The position numbers and the translations under genes are program-made. Positions 9,006 through 17,201 of a DNA stretch of 64,000 nucleotides are shown here, piece by piece (within the stretch, counting starts at the first letter, position 1; every line of letters starts with the position of its first letter). This DNA comes from Marinimicrobium koreense (GTDB lineage: Bacteria; Pseudomonadota; Gammaproteobacteria; Pseudomonadales; Cellvibrionaceae). The notes under the pieces are model-generated. The model had not been told where the DNA came from and searched no databases. It saw nothing but the letters and a program-made list of their open reading frames with translations. The stretch lies in the NCBI RefSeq assembly GCF_003762925.1, contig NZ_RJUK01000001.1, positions 1,674,001-1,738,000 on the forward strand, in the 5' to 3' direction.

Positions 9006-9411
9006 TCTGTATTTACAGGAAACGGCCCGACTCGCAGAGCGGCAAGGACGTCTATTAAACCAGGCCGCTCAGCGTGTCCGTTCAGGAGAGACTCTGACAG
9101 AGCTGGAACAGAATGGTGTGCTCCACGCCATTCAAGTGCTTACCGAAAACGCGATAGGTAAGGCCAAGCATCTCTTGAAAACCAAAGGGCATCAAGTCCC
9201 CGTATCCGCCTATGATGCGTTCCGGGCCTTATCGGAGGCAGAGGTTATTTCCAAAGAGGACCTGACAAGCTGGAATGCCATCGTGGGTCTGAGAAACCGC
9301 ATCGTGCACGATTACCTGAATATCGACTTTCACATCATTGAAACATTGCTCGTTGAGAGTCACCACCAGATCATTGTGGATTTCCTCACCCGCAAAGAAG
9401 AGATTCGCTAA
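8989..9411 (+). CDS. hepT: HEPN ribonuclease toxin, HepT/DUF86 type
   Basis: All-helical HEPN protein of 140 aa. The RNase motif Rx4HxY is seen at R102-H107-Y109 (RNRIVHDY). HepT toxins cut RNA and are silenced by AMPylation from MntA. Residue 104, which I recall as the modified Tyr in one studied system, is Arg here, leaving Tyr109 as the visible acceptor. A second ATG two codons in (8995) is also possible as start. The locus looks intact, with both active sites present. Confidence 0.9.
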   Translation: MSMQLDLYLQETARLAERQGRLLNQAAQRVRSGETLTELEQNGVLHAIQVLTENAIGKAKHLLKTKGHQVPVSAYDAFRALSEAEVISKEDLTSWNAIVGLRNRIVHDYLNIDFHIIETLLVESHHQIIVDFLTRKEEIR

Positions 9412-9462
9412 TCGCGCGCGGCTCTTCACCGGCCTGAGACATAGCACCCTGGACAACTATCC

Positions 9463-10080
9463 ATGCACACAATCCGACCGCTACGTCTCTCCGACAATGA
9501 CCAAGTAACCAACATCTGTGGCCGCACCGGCTTTAACGGTGGAGAAACACGTGAACTAATTCGCGAAGACGGGATAATCGCCAATTACTTTGCCTTACCC
9601 TATCTCGCCTACCCCGAGGCGCTGGCCTTGGGCATTGACACGCCATCGGGGCTTGGCGGTTACATTCTCGGCGTGCCGTCCACTGACGCTTTTAACCAAT
9701 GGATGAACCGGCATTGGCTCACCAACGTTCGAAACCGCTACCCGGTCACCCTGGAACCGCAGAGCGACTTCGAACAGTTCCTGCTGGACTGTATTCATCG
9801 TGACTGCATTTTCCCAGACTTCTGCGCGGGCTACCCCGGCCACCTACATATTGACTTGCTGCCTGCTCTCCAAGGTCAAGGCTGGGGAAGAGCGCTGATG
9901 GATAGGTTCCTGCAGGAGCTGCGCGAACAGGGCTGCCCCGGCGTGCATCTGGCGGTGAGCACCAACAACCCCGGCGCGATTCAGTTTTATCTTGCGCTCG
10001 GGTTCACTGTTATTCAGGAGGAACCTGGCACAATGTTTATGGGGAGGAGAACAAAACGCACGAAAAACTACTCGTGTTGA
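9463..10080 (+). CDS. GNAT family N-acetyltransferase
   Basis: Acetyltransferase of 205 aa. The fold's acetyl-CoA region is seen as LLPALQGQGWGRALMDRFL (Q-x-x-G-x-G), followed by the strand GVHLAVSTNNPGAIQFYLALGF. The long N-terminal part resembles the acetyltransferase-like domain found in O-GlcNAcase-type proteins, but the substrate is unknown. It begins 51 bases after hepT on the same strand, so it may be transcribed with the toxin-antitoxin pair. Its 3' end overlaps the oppositely oriented serine hydrolase by 13 bases. Confidence 0.82.
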   Translation: MHTIRPLRLSDNDQVTNICGRTGFNGGETRELIREDGIIANYFALPYLAYPEALALGIDTPSGLGGYILGVPSTDAFNQWMNRHWLTNVRNRYPVTLEPQSDFEQFLLDCIHRDCIFPDFCAGYPGHLHIDLLPALQGQGWGRALMDRFLQELREQGCPGVHLAVSTNNPGAIQFYLALGFTVIQEEPGTMFMGRRTKRTKNYSC

Positions 10081-11249
10081 TTCAGCAATAACTTCACAAC
10101 CTCACCCGCCATTCGATCTCTGTATTTTGCCTCAAGAGGTGCGCCCGGCGCCGTCCATACCAGCACTTCGCCGCGAGAACTGATCGCAACCAGAGAGCTG
10201 GCTCCTGGCAAATAACCTTGCTGTACTCCGACCTTGATGCCATTGTCACCCTCGTGAATGACAAATGTATTTGAGTAACAACGATCAAGGCCCTTTTCGC
10301 GGCACTGCTGCAAATTGGCCGCATTGAGCACATCCGGGTTATCACGGTATAAATGCCAAACCAGTCGAGCGAACTCTTCTGGCTTACCCATCAACCCCGC
10401 CGCAGGTGCGATGGCATGGAAGTCCAGCCAAGACACGTAGGACTCATCAAAACGATAATCGTTGGAGAAGTCATAAGCCGGTTCTGTCGGCAAAAACTCT
10501 CCCTGAATGAACTGCAAAGACGGATATTGAGACAAATAATTTTGCTCGATATATTTCTGGTACTCAACGCCTGAAACACGAGAAATCACTTCTCCGAGAA
10601 GACAGTAAGCCACATTACTGTACAAGTGGTTGGTGCCAGGCTCGCCGGCAAGGCGAATGGTTTCCATTGCCGCAAGGTTATCGGGGCACCACGGTGACTC
10701 ACCTTGCTTGATCATGTTGTCCGAGCCGAACGGGCCACCGAGACCTGAAGAATGATTGAGTAAGTGCCTGAGGGTAATTCTAAGGACTCTCTCGTCCTGC
10801 ACCTTCTCCAGGCTTAACTCAGGAAAGTAGGAAACAACCGGTGTGTTGAGGCTAATTGAAAGAGATTCCGCGACTTCCAGCATCGCGACCCCTGTCAAAA
10901 CTTTGGTCATACTGGCAAACCGGAAAATCTCCGCATTCGGAGCGACTCCCGTATTGACTCCGCAACGCCCCACATGTCCCTTACTGTCGATGAACACAAG
11001 CTGGCCGTCCAGCGAGAAAAAAGGAAGGGAAATTTGCCTGAGCAGATCATCCAGACCGGTCGGCACTGCAGCACGGCACTCAACATCGAATCCTGCTCGG
11101 AACGCGTTGGCAAAATATGGCAGCTTTTTAACATATAGAGGATAGACAACGTAGACGTGAATCAGCGCAGCGAACACGGCTATTAGGACGCCATACCCAA
11201 GGAAACGCAACAGCATGGTTTTCAGCCAGCAAGAAGCTAACACTTTCAC
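10068..11249 (-). CDS. beta-lactamase-fold serine hydrolase (class C/esterase family)
   Basis: Protein of 393 aa with one N-terminal membrane helix (about residues 12-34) and a periplasmic penicillin-binding-protein-like domain. The active-site SxxK is in ASMTKVLTG, the YxN motif is YSNVAYCLLGE, and the third motif region is GVQQGYLPGAS, where the usual KTG/HTG is replaced by QG. It may be an esterase, a D-aminopeptidase or a carboxypeptidase-like enzyme rather than an antibiotic-hydrolysing lactamase. The gene is visibly lower in GC than its surroundings, which suggests horizontal origin together with the neighbours at 8.6-10 kb. Confidence 0.82.
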   Translation of the reverse strand: MKVLASCWLKTMLLRFLGYGVLIAVFAALIHVYVVYPLYVKKLPYFANAFRAGFDVECRAAVPTGLDDLLRQISLPFFSLDGQLVFIDSKGHVGRCGVNTGVAPNAEIFRFASMTKVLTGVAMLEVAESLSISLNTPVVSYFPELSLEKVQDERVLRITLRHLLNHSSGLGGPFGSDNMIKQGESPWCPDNLAAMETIRLAGEPGTNHLYSNVAYCLLGEVISRVSGVEYQKYIEQNYLSQYPSLQFIQGEFLPTEPAYDFSNDYRFDESYVSWLDFHAIAPAAGLMGKPEEFARLVWHLYRDNPDVLNAANLQQCREKGLDRCYSNTFVIHEGDNGIKVGVQQGYLPGASSLVAISSRGEVLVWTAPGAPLEAKYRDRMAGEVVKLLLNQHE

Positions 11250-11348
11250 GTTTAACTAGACCTCGGCATAAGAGAACTGGGGCAAAGTCAAAACTTTGGC
11301 TTTACTCGAATACTTGGCGCATCGACCGAAGAGTCAGGAGCCAAAATA

Positions 11349-11376
11349 AAAGAGGGCGCCTAAGGGCGCCCTCTTT
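11349..11376 (-). terminator. intrinsic terminator downstream of pilA
   Basis: A 12-bp perfect stem (AAAGAGGGCGCC and its complement) with a 4-base loop, 28 bases after the pilA stop on the minus strand. The A/T ends make it able to work in both directions. Confidence 0.8.
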
Positions 11377-11404
11377 GGTACTAACGGCTGTCAAGTGCGA
11401 CCAC

Positions 11405-11899
11405 TTATCCCGCAGCAGGTTCCTCTGCAGCTCCACCGAGATCAGTAGTGCAGCCAGCTGGACGGTAGCGAGTATCTACGTTAGTGGAGCAAGTCCAAAC
11501 ACCAGCATCACTACGAGCCCACTGGAGTTGATCGCCATCAAGAGCAGCTGCCGCATTGCCCCCGAAAGTAGCATCAATCAGAGCAGTATTATCAGCAGCA
11601 GTAATCGTAATAGACAGACCTGGATCCTGAACCGCAACTTGTCCAAGAAGGTTGCTGTTGGTCCAGCCAACATTACACTCTGCCGGCCCTGGATCACCGG
11701 TTACAACGGTAGTGCGGCCTTGCAGCATACAATTTTCAATAGCTGTGCGCAGAGCGCCAGTCTCGCTCATAACACGAGAAACCTGAGAGCCAGAGATATA
11801 GTTCTGGTACTGCGGAATGGCTACTGCAGCCAGAATACCGATAATCGCAACAACGATCATCAGTTCGATCAATGTAAAACCTTTTTGCATCTGTTTCAT
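11405..11899 (-). CDS. pilA: type IV major pilin
   Basis: Class III prepilin of 164 aa: a six-residue leader MKQMQK, then the PilD cut site G/FTLIE with Phe+1 and Glu+5, then the hydrophobic helix [18 protein letters not shown]. Four cysteines in the mature part (ENCML, AECNV, VWTCS, AGCTT) can form two disulfides, including the C-terminal D-loop. It is transcribed away from pilBCD, as in Pseudomonas. A sigma-54 promoter lies upstream. This should be the pilus fibre subunit used for twitching, adhesion or DNA uptake. Confidence 0.95.
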   Translation of the reverse strand: MKQMQKGFTLIELMIVVAIIGILAAVAIPQYQNYISGSQVSRVMSETGALRTAIENCMLQGRTTVVTGDPGPAECNVGWTNSNLLGQVAVQDPGLSITITAADNTALIDATFGGNAAAALDGDQLQWARSDAGVWTCSTNVDTRYRPAGCTTDLGGAAEEPAAG

Positions 11900-11945
11900 G
11901 GTGTGTATCTCCGTTGGTGGAAAAAGTTACAGACAGGGGTGAGGT

Positions 11946-11962
11946 AGCATAAGCCGTGCCAA
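11946..11962 (-). promoter_or_regulatory. sigma-54 promoter of pilA
   Basis: On the minus strand TTGGCACGGCTTATGCT, matching the RpoN consensus YTGGCACGRNNNTTGCW except for one base in the -12 box. Both the -24 GG and the -12 GC are kept at correct spacing. It would give a leader of about 35 bases. PilR-type activation is expected from pilA genes elsewhere. Confidence 0.85.
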
Positions 11963-12355
11963 ACCGTCCAAGCCCACCACCTGAGCCATGACCGACACCT
12001 CAATCAACCCAACGCCATCTAAAACAATGATTTTAGCGACAAATCTGGACGCGGCCCGCCGGCTAGTGACATTTTTCGTCACACCGGCCGGTCGGGCGAA
12101 GCTTTTCCCGGCTAAACAGTCAGACAGAGCCACCCCTCGATTCTCAATATTGTGAACCACATCACATTCTGTCTCAGGGCTGGGGATTGGGTGTAAAAAC
12201 ACCAAGAACGATTCCTGCGCTAGAATTGTAGATATCCCATGGACTTATCGTATACAGTTAAGATTCTGCTTTGACTTTCACGCCACCGGCCGGCCTCTAT
12301 CAGCCGTGGTACATTGTCAGCAAACAGAATAAAAGCTCTTGGAAATCAGGCATTT
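11963..12355. other. pilA-pilB intergenic region, no gene seen
   Basis: No credible coding region. It holds an inverted repeat GTGAC-N7-GTCAC at 12066-12082, flanked by GCCGG and CCGGC. A weak pilB promoter candidate is TTGTAG at 12227-12232 with TATACA at 12251-12256. The upstream half probably carries the activator sites for the sigma-54 promoter, but I could not identify them. Confidence 0.4.
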
Positions 12356-14080
12356 ATGAATACCTCTGCACCCGCTCTCAGCGGCCTGGCACGCCGGTTG
12401 GTCCACGATGGCCTACTGGATTCCGATTTGGCGAGCCAGGCTCAGGCCCAGGCGGCACGCGATCGCGTGCCTTTTGTGCAGCATGTGGTCACCCATCAGA
12501 TTCTCGATGCTTCCACCGTCGCCCGGGTGGCCGCTGATGAGTTCGGTACCCCGGTATTCGACCTCGACAGTCTGTCCACCACCGCCATCCCCACAAAGCT
12601 GGTGGACCAGAAGCTGATCCAGAAGCACCATACTCTGCCCCTGATGAAGCGGGGCAATCGGCTCTTCCTGGCGGTGGCCGACCCGACCAATCTGCACGCG
12701 CTGGACGAGATCAAGTTCAACACCGGCCTGAACACAGACCCGATTCTGGTGGAGGCGGACAAGCTGGCTGCCGCCATTGAGCGCTATGTAAACGCTCAGG
12801 AAGAGTCCATCGGGGATACTCTGGGCGGGCTCGACGACGATGCACTTGATGGTCTTGAGACTGAGGGTGGCGAGCCAGAGGCGCCGAAGGATGAGGGGAA
12901 AGAAGAAGACGAGGCCCCGATTGTCCGTTTTATCAACAAGATTCTGTTGGACGCCATCAAAGGCGGTGCGTCAGACATTCATTTCGAGCCCTATGAAAAG
13001 GCCTATCGGGTGCGGTTTCGCACCGACGGCATCCTGCAGGAGGTGGCCAAGCCGCCAATAAACCTGGCGACCCGCCTGGCAGCGCGCCTGAAGGTAATGT
13101 CCCAGATGGACATTTCCGAGCGCCGGGTGCCGCAGGATGGCCGGATCAAGATGAAGATTTCCAAGAGCCGGGCAATCGACTTCCGGGTGAACACTCTGCC
13201 TACCCTGTTTGGAGAGAAGGTCGTGCTGCGGATTCTTGATCCCAGCTCCGCCAAAATGGGTATTGATGCACTCGGTTACGAGGATTATCAGAAGCAGCTT
13301 TATATGGACGCTCTGGAGCAGCCGCAGGGCATGATTCTGGTGACCGGTCCCACGGGGTCCGGTAAAACGGTGTCTCTCTATACCGGCCTGAATATCCTCA
13401 ATACCAGTGAACGCAATATTTCCACCGCCGAGGACCCCGTGGAAATCAATCTGGAGGGGATCAACCAGGTTCAGGTGAATACCCGGGTGGGGCTGACCTT
13501 TGCGGAGTCCCTGCGCTCCTTCCTGCGTCAGGACCCGGACGTGGTGATGGTGGGGGAAATCCGGGACCTGGAGACGGCGGAAATCGCCATCAAGGCCGCT
13601 CAGACGGGCCACCTGGTGCTTTCCACTCTGCACACCAACAGCGCCCCGGAAACGCTGACCCGCCTGCTCAATATGGGCGTACCGGCCTTTAACGTGGCCA
13701 CGAGCGTGAGCCTGATTATCGCTCAGCGCCTGGCCCGTCGACTGTGTAAAAGCTGCAAGAAGCCCGCAACGGATATTCCGGATGCCGTACTGAGTGAAGA
13801 AGGCTTCGATGAGATCGGAATTCCCCGCAGCGAACTGGAGCTATATCATCCGGTGGGCTGCGCACAGTGTACCAATGGTTATAAGGGTCGTGTCGGGGTC
13901 TATGAAGTGGTTCGCATCACACCGACCATCGCCAGCCTTATAATGGAGGGAGGCAACTCCCTGCAAATTGCCAAAGCCGCCAAAGAGGCGGGCTTTAATA
14001 ACCTGCGGATTTCAGCCCTACGCAAAGCGGCCCAAGGGTTGACCAGCCTTGAAGAAGCCAACCGAGTCACCAAGGATTAA
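12356..14080 (+). CDS. pilB: type IV pilus assembly ATPase
   Basis: Hexameric extension ATPase of 574 aa. An N-terminal MshEN-like domain is followed by the secretion ATPase core: Walker A GPTGSGKT, Walker B region MVGEIRDLETAEIA, and His box LSTLHTNSAPET. A zinc tetracysteine is visible as CKSCKK and CAQC. The start is the ATG at 12356, which gives the typical SGLARRLVHDGLL beginning; an upstream TTG at 12314 has no ribosome site. It is followed five bases later by pilC. Confidence 0.96.
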   Translation: MNTSAPALSGLARRLVHDGLLDSDLASQAQAQAARDRVPFVQHVVTHQILDASTVARVAADEFGTPVFDLDSLSTTAIPTKLVDQKLIQKHHTLPLMKRGNRLFLAVADPTNLHALDEIKFNTGLNTDPILVEADKLAAAIERYVNAQEESIGDTLGGLDDDALDGLETEGGEPEAPKDEGKEEDEAPIVRFINKILLDAIKGGASDIHFEPYEKAYRVRFRTDGILQEVAKPPINLATRLAARLKVMSQMDISERRVPQDGRIKMKISKSRAIDFRVNTLPTLFGEKVVLRILDPSSAKMGIDALGYEDYQKQLYMDALEQPQGMILVTGPTGSGKTVSLYTGLNILNTSERNISTAEDPVEINLEGINQVQVNTRVGLTFAESLRSFLRQDPDVVMVGEIRDLETAEIAIKAAQTGHLVLSTLHTNSAPETLTRLLNMGVPAFNVATSVSLIIAQRLARRLCKSCKKPATDIPDAVLSEEGFDEIGIPRSELELYHPVGCAQCTNGYKGRVGVYEVVRITPTIASLIMEGGNSLQIAKAAKEAGFNNLRISALRKAAQGLTSLEEANRVTKD

Positions 14081-14085
14081 CGCTT

Positions 14086-15360
14086 ATGGCCACCACCGCC
14101 CAAGCCCAAAAAGCCGCGCCCACCGCGACCCGCAAAAAGCCGGTTGCGAAAGGCTCCACGTCGGCAACCTACACCTATAAAGGCCTGGACAAAAAAGGCA
14201 ATAAAATTGAGGGTGAGCTGGAAGGTGTCAGCCCAGCTCTGGTCAAGGCTCAGTTATTGAAGCAGGGCATCCGCGCCAATCAGGTGCGCAAAAAGCCGAA
14301 GCCCCTGTTTGGGGGCGGCGGCAAGAAAATCAAACCGAGCGATATCGCGGTCTTTTCACGGCAGATGGCCACCATGATGAAAGCCGGGGTGCCGCTGGTG
14401 CAGTCTTTCGAGATTGTCGCTGACGGGCTGGACAACCCAAGCCTGCGTAAACTGGTCATGCAGATTCGAGAGGATGTCGCAGCCGGTGGCGGTTTTGCGG
14501 CGGCGCTTCGCAAGCATCCTAAGTATTTTGACGATCTCTTTTGCAACCTGGTGGAAGCAGGCGAGCAATCCGGTGCGCTTGAAACCATGCTGGATCGGAT
14601 TGCAACCTATAAGGAAAAGACGGAAGCGTTAAAAGCGAAAATCAAAAAAGCGATGACTTACCCTATCGCGGTAGTTGTGGTCGCAATGATCGTTACGGCC
14701 GTGCTGTTGATCAAGGTGGTACCCGCGTTCGCCGAGACATTCACCAGCTTTGGCGCCGAACTGCCAGCCTTCACCCTCTTCGTTATGGGGTTATCCGACC
14801 TCATGATTGCCTATTGGTTGTATGTGCTATTGGGAATAATTGGGGTGTTCGCCCTTTTCAAAGAGGGCAAAAAACGGTCAAAAGGCTTCGCGTATGCCGT
14901 AGACAAATACGTTCTGAAAATACCAATCGTCGGCCAGATTTTGTACCTCTCGGTGATGGCCCGTTTCGCTCGGACACTATCGACCACCTTCGCCGCCGGT
15001 GTGCCGCTAATCGATGCCCTTACCTCGGTTGCGGGGGCTGCTGGTAACCGGATTTACAGCGACGCCATCTATAAAATTCGCGAAGAGGTCTCAACCGGTA
15101 TTCAACTCAACACCGCGATTCGGGCTCAAAAGCTGTTCCCCAGCCTGCTTATTCAGATGGCCGCTATTGGTGAAGAATCCGGCGCTCTGGATGAGATGCT
15201 GGAGAAAGTTGCGGTCTACTACGAAAATGAAGTCGACAACATGGTCGACAGCCTGACCTCCCTTCTGGAGCCCATTATCATGTCCGTGCTCGGCGTTCTG
15301 GTCGGCGGCCTGTTGATCGCCATGTACCTGCCAATCTTCCAGATGGGGTCGGTTATTTAA
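14086..15360 (+). CDS. pilC: type IV pilus inner-membrane platform protein
   Basis: PilC/GspF family, 424 aa. Two repeated cytoplasmic T2SSF domains (for example FSRQMATMMKAGVPLVQSFE and FARTLSTTFAAGVPLIDALT) alternate with membrane segments near residues 203-223, 246-266 and 400-420. A Lys/Ala-rich N-terminal tail of about 25 residues precedes the YTYKGLDKKG strand. PilC sits in the inner membrane and transfers motion from PilB and PilT to the pilus. It lies between pilB and pilD in one operon. Confidence 0.96.
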   Translation: MATTAQAQKAAPTATRKKPVAKGSTSATYTYKGLDKKGNKIEGELEGVSPALVKAQLLKQGIRANQVRKKPKPLFGGGGKKIKPSDIAVFSRQMATMMKAGVPLVQSFEIVADGLDNPSLRKLVMQIREDVAAGGGFAAALRKHPKYFDDLFCNLVEAGEQSGALETMLDRIATYKEKTEALKAKIKKAMTYPIAVVVVAMIVTAVLLIKVVPAFAETFTSFGAELPAFTLFVMGLSDLMIAYWLYVLLGIIGVFALFKEGKKRSKGFAYAVDKYVLKIPIVGQILYLSVMARFARTLSTTFAAGVPLIDALTSVAGAAGNRIYSDAIYKIREEVSTGIQLNTAIRAQKLFPSLLIQMAAIGEESGALDEMLEKVAVYYENEVDNMVDSLTSLLEPIIMSVLGVLVGGLLIAMYLPIFQMGSVI

Positions 15361-15361
15361 C

Positions 15362-16234
15362 GTGTCCTCCATATCCGAAGTTTTCGTTCTCTACCCCTCA
15401 GTGGCGCTCATCAGCGCCACTGTTTTAGGTCTGCTGGTTGGCAGCTTCCTCAATGTGGTGATCTATCGTCTGCCCAAAATGCTCCAGTCGGAGTGGCGGT
15501 CGCAGTGCTGCGAGCTGCTGGAACAGGCACCGCCGGAGCCGCAGACAACGTTCAACCTGATCACCCCCAACTCCACCTGCCCCCACTGCGGGCATGGGAT
15601 CAAGCCCTGGGAGAACGTCCCGGTGATCAGTTACCTGGTGCTGCGGGGCAAGTGCTCGGCCTGCAAAGGCCGGATTTCCGCCCGCTACCCGATCATTGAG
15701 TTGGTGACGGGCCTGTTGAGCCTGTTTGTGATTCACCAGTTTGGCGTGACCGGCGTCGGCCTGGCGGCACTGGTGTTTACCTGGTCGCTGATTGCGCTCA
15801 CGATGATCGATATCGATACCCAACTGCTGCCCGATGTCATCACGCTGCCGCTGCTCTGGCTCGGACTGATCGTCAATCATCTGGGGGGCTTTGTACCGCT
15901 GGAGGACGCCCTCTGGGGCGCGGTGGCGGGCTACCTGTCGCTCTGGTCGATTTACTGGCTGTTCAAGCTGCTGACCGGCAAGGAAGGCATGGGTTACGGC
16001 GATTTCAAACTGCTCGGCGCGCTGGGCGCCTGGCTCGGCTGGCAGATGCTGCCCCTGGTGGTACTACTGTCTTCCCTGGTGGGCGCGGTGATCGGCATCG
16101 GCATGATGCTGATCCTGGGCCGGGACAAAAACATCCCCATTCCCTTCGGCCCCTACCTGGCCATTGCGGGCTGGATTGCCTTTATCTGGGGCGACAGTCT
16201 GCTCCAACAGTACCTTCAGTTCGCGGCTCCCTGA
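15362..16234 (+). CDS. pilD: prepilin peptidase / N-methyltransferase
   Basis: Bifunctional aspartic membrane protease of 290 aa that cuts the PilA leader and methylates the new N-terminus. The cytoplasmic zinc site has CPHC and CSAC. The catalytic Asp residues are in TMIDIDTQLLPD and the GYGDFKLLGALG box. It starts with GTG one base after the pilC stop and has about eight membrane segments. It is also expected to process pseudopilins of type II secretion if these exist elsewhere. Confidence 0.96.
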   Translation: MSSISEVFVLYPSVALISATVLGLLVGSFLNVVIYRLPKMLQSEWRSQCCELLEQAPPEPQTTFNLITPNSTCPHCGHGIKPWENVPVISYLVLRGKCSACKGRISARYPIIELVTGLLSLFVIHQFGVTGVGLAALVFTWSLIALTMIDIDTQLLPDVITLPLLWLGLIVNHLGGFVPLEDALWGAVAGYLSLWSIYWLFKLLTGKEGMGYGDFKLLGALGAWLGWQMLPLVVLLSSLVGAVIGIGMMLILGRDKNIPIPFGPYLAIAGWIAFIWGDSLLQQYLQFAAP

Positions 16235-16237
16235 ATC

Positions 16238-16828
16238 ATGGCGGAGCGGGTTATCGGCGTTACCGGAGGCATCGGCAGCGGCAAGTCTTCCGTCATGCGG
16301 GCCTTCCAGGCAAAAGGCATTGAGGCCGTGGATGCGGACGATATGGCGCGGGTGGTGGTCGAACCCGGCCAGCCCGCGCTGAATGCCATTGCCGAACACT
16401 TCGGCCCGGATATTCTGACGCCCGAGGGCACCCTGAACCGCCCATCCCTGCGCACCATCATCTTTTCCGATCCCGACGCGAAAACCTGGCTTGAGGCTTT
16501 GCTGCACCCTCTGATCAACCGCGAGTTGCGCTCGCGGCTTGCTGCGGCGCAAGGCCCCTACGCACTGCTGGTGTCTCCCCTGCTGTTTGAGACCGGGCAG
16601 GACAAGCTGGTCGACCGGATTCTGGTGGTGGATGTGCCGGAGTCCGTCCAGCTCGCGCGAGCCAGTGCCCGGGACGGTGCGGACCCGGAGCAGATTCGGC
16701 GGATCATGGCCAGTCAGATGTCCCGGGAGGAGCGGTTACGCCGGGCGGATGATGTGTTGGATAACAGTGGGGATTTGGCGGATTTGGAGCGGCAGGTTGG
16801 GGAGTTGCATGGGAAGTATAGGGTGTAA
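16238..16828 (+). CDS. coaE: dephospho-CoA kinase
   Basis: P-loop kinase of 196 aa catalysing the last step of coenzyme A synthesis. Walker A is GGIGSGKS (residues 9-16), with the VDADDMARVV acceptor-site block and the lid segment ASQMSREERLRRADDVLDN. It follows pilD by three bases, the common pilD-coaE arrangement of gammaproteobacteria. Confidence 0.96.
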   Translation: MAERVIGVTGGIGSGKSSVMRAFQAKGIEAVDADDMARVVVEPGQPALNAIAEHFGPDILTPEGTLNRPSLRTIIFSDPDAKTWLEALLHPLINRELRSRLAAAQGPYALLVSPLLFETGQDKLVDRILVVDVPESVQLARASARDGADPEQIRRIMASQMSREERLRRADDVLDNSGDLADLERQVGELHGKYRV

Positions 16829-16836
16829 GGTGGGGA

Positions 16837-16884
16837 GCGGCGGATGCGCTCCGCTCCGATACGTCGGACCGATCCGCCCTACGC
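16837..16884. repeat. REP-like palindrome, long variant, reverse orientation
   Basis: One long-form copy reading leftward, eight bases after the coaE stop. Confidence 0.85.
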
Positions 16885-17201
16885 GGCTACTCGGCCCACT
16901 GTCGGTTGGTTAACATAGGTTAAGAGGCCTCTGCAATACTGGTACTGGGCCCCCTTAACAGTGTATAAAAGCATTTGCCGGTTTCTGGTACGACGTCCAC
17001 AACGACCTAAGACACGGGAATGACCGCGATGCCGCACCACCATGAGCCCCAAGGCTTCACTTTGAAACGCCGCCCCTTCTTTACCGACCCACCCGCGTCG
17101 CTGTAACCCCGTCTGTTCTTACCCACAACGAATCTCAAGGTATCCCCGGTTATACTTGTCCGGGCGGAGATGAATAATACCCACAAGGTGTGAGAGACCT
17201 T
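16885..17201 (+). other. leader region upstream of the Mrp operon
   Basis: About 320 bases with no recognised gene. A small frame at 17020-17106 would encode 28 residues beginning MTAMPHHHEPQGF, but it lacks a clear ribosome site. The long upstream region may hold the operon promoter and a regulatory leader. A TATAAA-like stretch lies near 16964. Confidence 0.3.

Noticed and set aside
10068-11249. Serine hydrolase as an antibiotic beta-lactamase
   Set aside because: The third active-site motif lacks KTG, and the protein has a membrane helix; a general esterase or peptidase is more likely.
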